A stretch of DNA of 7,572 nucleotides from Lactobacillaceae bacterium UBA639 (GTDB lineage: Bacteria > Bacillota > Bacilli > Lactobacillales > Lactobacillaceae): contig DBOT01000110.1 in the NCBI GenBank assembly GCA_002299975.1, positions 5,106-12,677 of the forward strand, in the 5' to 3' direction. Under the pieces are notes generated by a model. The model did not search any database. It saw only the letters and a list, made by a program, of their open reading frames with translations, and was not told the origin of the DNA. Position 1 is the stretch's first letter; each line of letters begins with the position of its first letter. The translations under genes and the position numbers were made by a program. Positions 5,996 to 7,572 of the stretch are shown in pieces.

Positions 5996-6631
5996 ATGAA
6001 CTATGGATTGATCGCAGTCAAGTTCGCTCTCGGAATGTTTTGTTTGATTCTCCAGATCAACATTCTGGGTAAGGGAAATCTCGCACCAACCGCAGCGATT
6101 GATCAAGTGCAAAATTATGTCCTCGGTGGGATCGTTGGGGGAATGATTTACAACAACAATATTACGGTCCTTCAATTTATCATGGTGCTTCTAATCTGGA
6201 CACTAATTGTCTTTATCGTGAAGTTCGCCAAAGAACACAGCAACTTGGTCCAAAAGGTCATTGATGGACAACCGCAATTATTAATTCACAATGGTCAGGT
6301 ACTGGTTGATAACTGTATTCGTACCGGGATTTCAGCTAATGACTTGATGTTTAAGTTGCGTAATCAGGGGATTTACGAGGTTAATAAGGTCAAAAGTGGG
6401 GTTCTGGAACGAAATGGTCAGCTCGTGATCATCGAGAATAACGAGGAAAACATTAAATTCCCGCTCATCACTGACGGCAAGGTTAACCAAAATATCTTAG
6501 AACTGATCCATCATGATGACACCTGGCTCAAGCAACAGGTTGCTCAGGCTGGTTACTCTGATATTGGTAACATCTTTCTGGGTGAATATGTCCACGGTCA
6601 GCTGCACTTAATCCCCTACCCCAAATATTAG
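5996..6631 (+). CDS. DUF421 (YetF-like) membrane protein
   Basis: This 211-residue protein has three N-terminal membrane segments (about 4-24, 40-55 and 57-77), with the family-typical NLAPTAAIDQVQNYVLGG (28-45) between the first two. A cytoplasmic alpha/beta domain follows (about 85-175). It contains QPQLLIHNGQVL (92-103) and the pattern ISANDLMFKLRNQGI (112-126), which is characteristic of DUF421. A strong Shine-Dalgarno AAGGAGG (5982-5988) precedes the ATG by 7 bases and overlaps the DUF3290 stop. The molecular role is not established; relatives in Bacillus are membrane proteins linked to spores, which this organism lacks. The adjacent DUF3290 product is the obvious partner candidate. The operon ends at the terminator at 6651. 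Confidence 0.88.
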   Translation: MNYGLIAVKFALGMFCLILQINILGKGNLAPTAAIDQVQNYVLGGIVGGMIYNNNITVLQFIMVLLIWTLIVFIVKFAKEHSNLVQKVIDGQPQLLIHNGQVLVDNCIRTGISANDLMFKLRNQGIYEVNKVKSGVLERNGQLVIIENNEENIKFPLITDGKVNQNILELIHHDDTWLKQQVAQAGYSDIGNIFLGEYVHGQLHLIPYPKY

Positions 6632-6650
6632 AAAATCAACAAACCAAAAC

Positions 6651-6688
6651 AGCCCCCTATTTTGGAACAAAGTCCATTCTAGGGGGCT
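6651..6688. terminator. Terminator shared by convergent genes
   Basis: AGCCCCCTA (6651-6659) pairs exactly with TAGGGGGCT (6680-6688). An inner 4-bp stem (TGGA 6663-6666 with TCCA 6673-6676) caps it after a 3x3 internal loop. The + strand tail (ATATTATTA) is a modest U-tract. On the - strand the tail reads GTTTTGGTTTG. The position between convergent genes suggests use in both directions. Confidence 0.8.
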
Positions 6689-6694
6689 ATATTA

Positions 6695-7572
6695 TTAGTC
6701 CTTATTCTTAAACAGGGCCGCCATCTTAGCTGCCACGGCGGGATCGAGGTTATCGGCCAGGGTACTCTCCGTGTGCTGCTGTTCCTCCTGCTGGTTCTTG
6801 ATGGTCTGGTTCAGGTCATCAATCACGGCCTGCTCACCGACCTGGACCGGGTTGACCGTCAGCCGGCCCCCCGCTGCATCGGCGTGACCGCCACCATTGA
6901 AGTACTTCTCCGCAAACTTGGCTACGTCCAGCTTACCGTTACTCCGCAGGGAAACACTGACCGGACTCACCACCAGGGCCGCATCCACATCCGGATTTTG
7001 CTCCAGGAGCTCGTGAGCAATCTCGGACTTGTAATCATCTGCATAGACCACGCCGAACTGGTGTCCAGCAATCGTCGTCTTGATCATGTCCTTGAGGTGG
7101 CTCTTCAGGTACTTGGTCCGGCGCTCATTCAGGGTATGGATCAACAGCCGATTTTCTTGCTGGTACTTTGGCCAGCCCGCTGCCAGGACGTCCTGAACGA
7201 ACGATTCTGAATCCTGGAGGGGGTAGAACCAGAAGAGCTGATCAAGGTTATCAGCCGCCGTCCGTTCCTCCGTGCTCATGTCGGGATCGTTTTGCCAATC
7301 CCAGGTATCGTAGGCCCGGATCAGTTCAACCAGGTAGGCCAGTTCCTCCTGCCGTTGACTTGGCAGGTCATTAAAGTGGGGCTGCTGCTTCAGCCAGTCC
7401 CAGACGAGGCTAGTGGCACTCGGGTTAATACTGGCATCTGCGGCAGTCACGCTATTGGCCGCATACTTACTACGCAATGCTTCCTCGCTCTCGTGGTGGT
7501 CAAATCCCAGCCAGTGGTTAGCGAAGTTAGCGTTGAGCTGCTGGAAGGTGTACTCACTGTCGGGGGTCATGT
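6695..7572 (-). CDS. DHH-family phosphoesterase, NrnB-like (5' end outside window)
   Basis: This metal-dependent phosphoesterase of the DHH/DHHA1 group resembles oligoribonuclease NrnB (YngD type), which degrades short RNA oligonucleotides or related substrates. About 291 codons are visible, numbered here from the first ATG. The DHH motif is GFDHHES (22-28, Asp24-His25-His26). The signature AYDTWDW (86-92) follows. The DHHA1 domain ends with the substrate-binding GGGHADAAGG (226-235). A Gln/Glu-rich tail lies at 255-270. That first ATG (7568-7570) is probably internal: family members carry a further N-terminal segment with an HxDxDG-type metal motif, and the partial codon ending in AC just before it fits the usual ITD-type context. 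The stop is TAA at 6697-6695. The product may be a nanoRNase or a cyclic-dinucleotide-product hydrolase; the sequence alone does not decide. Confidence 0.88.
   Translation of the reverse strand, partial: MTPDSEYTFQQLNANFANHWLGFDHHESEEALRSKYAANSVTAADASINPSATSLVWDWLKQQPHFNDLPSQRQEELAYLVELIRAYDTWDWQNDPDMSTEERTAADNLDQLFWFYPLQDSESFVQDVLAAGWPKYQQENRLLIHTLNERRTKYLKSHLKDMIKTTIAGHQFGVVYADDYKSEIAHELLEQNPDVDAALVVSPVSVSLRSNGKLDVAKFAEKYFNGGGHADAAGGRLTVNPVQVGEQAVIDDLNQTIKNQQEEQQHTESTLADNLDPAVAAKMAALFKNKD

Noticed and set aside
6773..7210. 145-codon + strand open frame opposite the DHH phosphoesterase
   Set aside because: It is the mirror frame of a well-supported gene with conserved DHHA1 motifs.
7568..7570. 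ATG as the true start of the DHH phosphoesterase
   Set aside because: The N-terminal metal-binding motif of the family would be missing, and the context looks like an internal ITDMTPD-type strand; the gene most likely continues past the window edge.

Overview
The window looks like chromosomal core DNA from a lactic acid bacterium of the Lactobacillaceae. The GC content of about 50% and the protein sequences (PepX, the lactobacillar PepI type, the DUF3290-DUF421 pair) suggest a higher-GC Limosilactobacillus such as the fermentum/oris/ingluviei group. That species-level placement is inference. I see no mobile elements, CRISPR arrays, rRNA, tRNA or phage genes.

Layout, left to right. (1) 1-887, + strand: the 3' part of pepX (Xaa-Pro dipeptidyl aminopeptidase), cut by the window edge. 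(2) 952-1863: a proline iminopeptidase (pepI) with a TTG start, a probable promoter, and an AT-rich inverted repeat running into its ribosome binding site; a strong terminator closes it. PepX and PepI both process proline-containing casein-type peptides, so this is a small proline-peptide utilisation locus. (3) 1910-2112: a 203-base gap holding an extended -10 promoter, an inverted repeat at the start region, a compact stem-loop, and a 24-codon in-frame upstream ORF that ends 3 bases before the next start codon. I found no match to riboswitch classes I know. (4) 2113-4794: an 893-residue P2-type cation-transporting ATPase with all catalytic motifs but an atypical ion-binding segment in M6. (5) 4798-4845: a terminator whose 3' part overlaps the likely promoter of the next unit. 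(6) 4885-6631: a probable three-gene operon of a HAD phosphatase, a DUF3290 membrane protein and a DUF421 (YetF-like) membrane protein. (7) 6651-6688: a terminator shared with the convergent gene. (8) 6695-7572, - strand: a DHH/DHHA1 phosphoesterase (NrnB-like), whose start lies outside the window.

Most of the window is ordinary housekeeping content. The least explained piece is the ATPase leader (about 1971-2112), where a promoter, a hairpin and an upstream ORF with four consecutive Leu codons are packed directly against the ATPase ribosome binding site. This could be an undescribed cis-regulatory leader, but comparative evidence is needed to separate it from chance.
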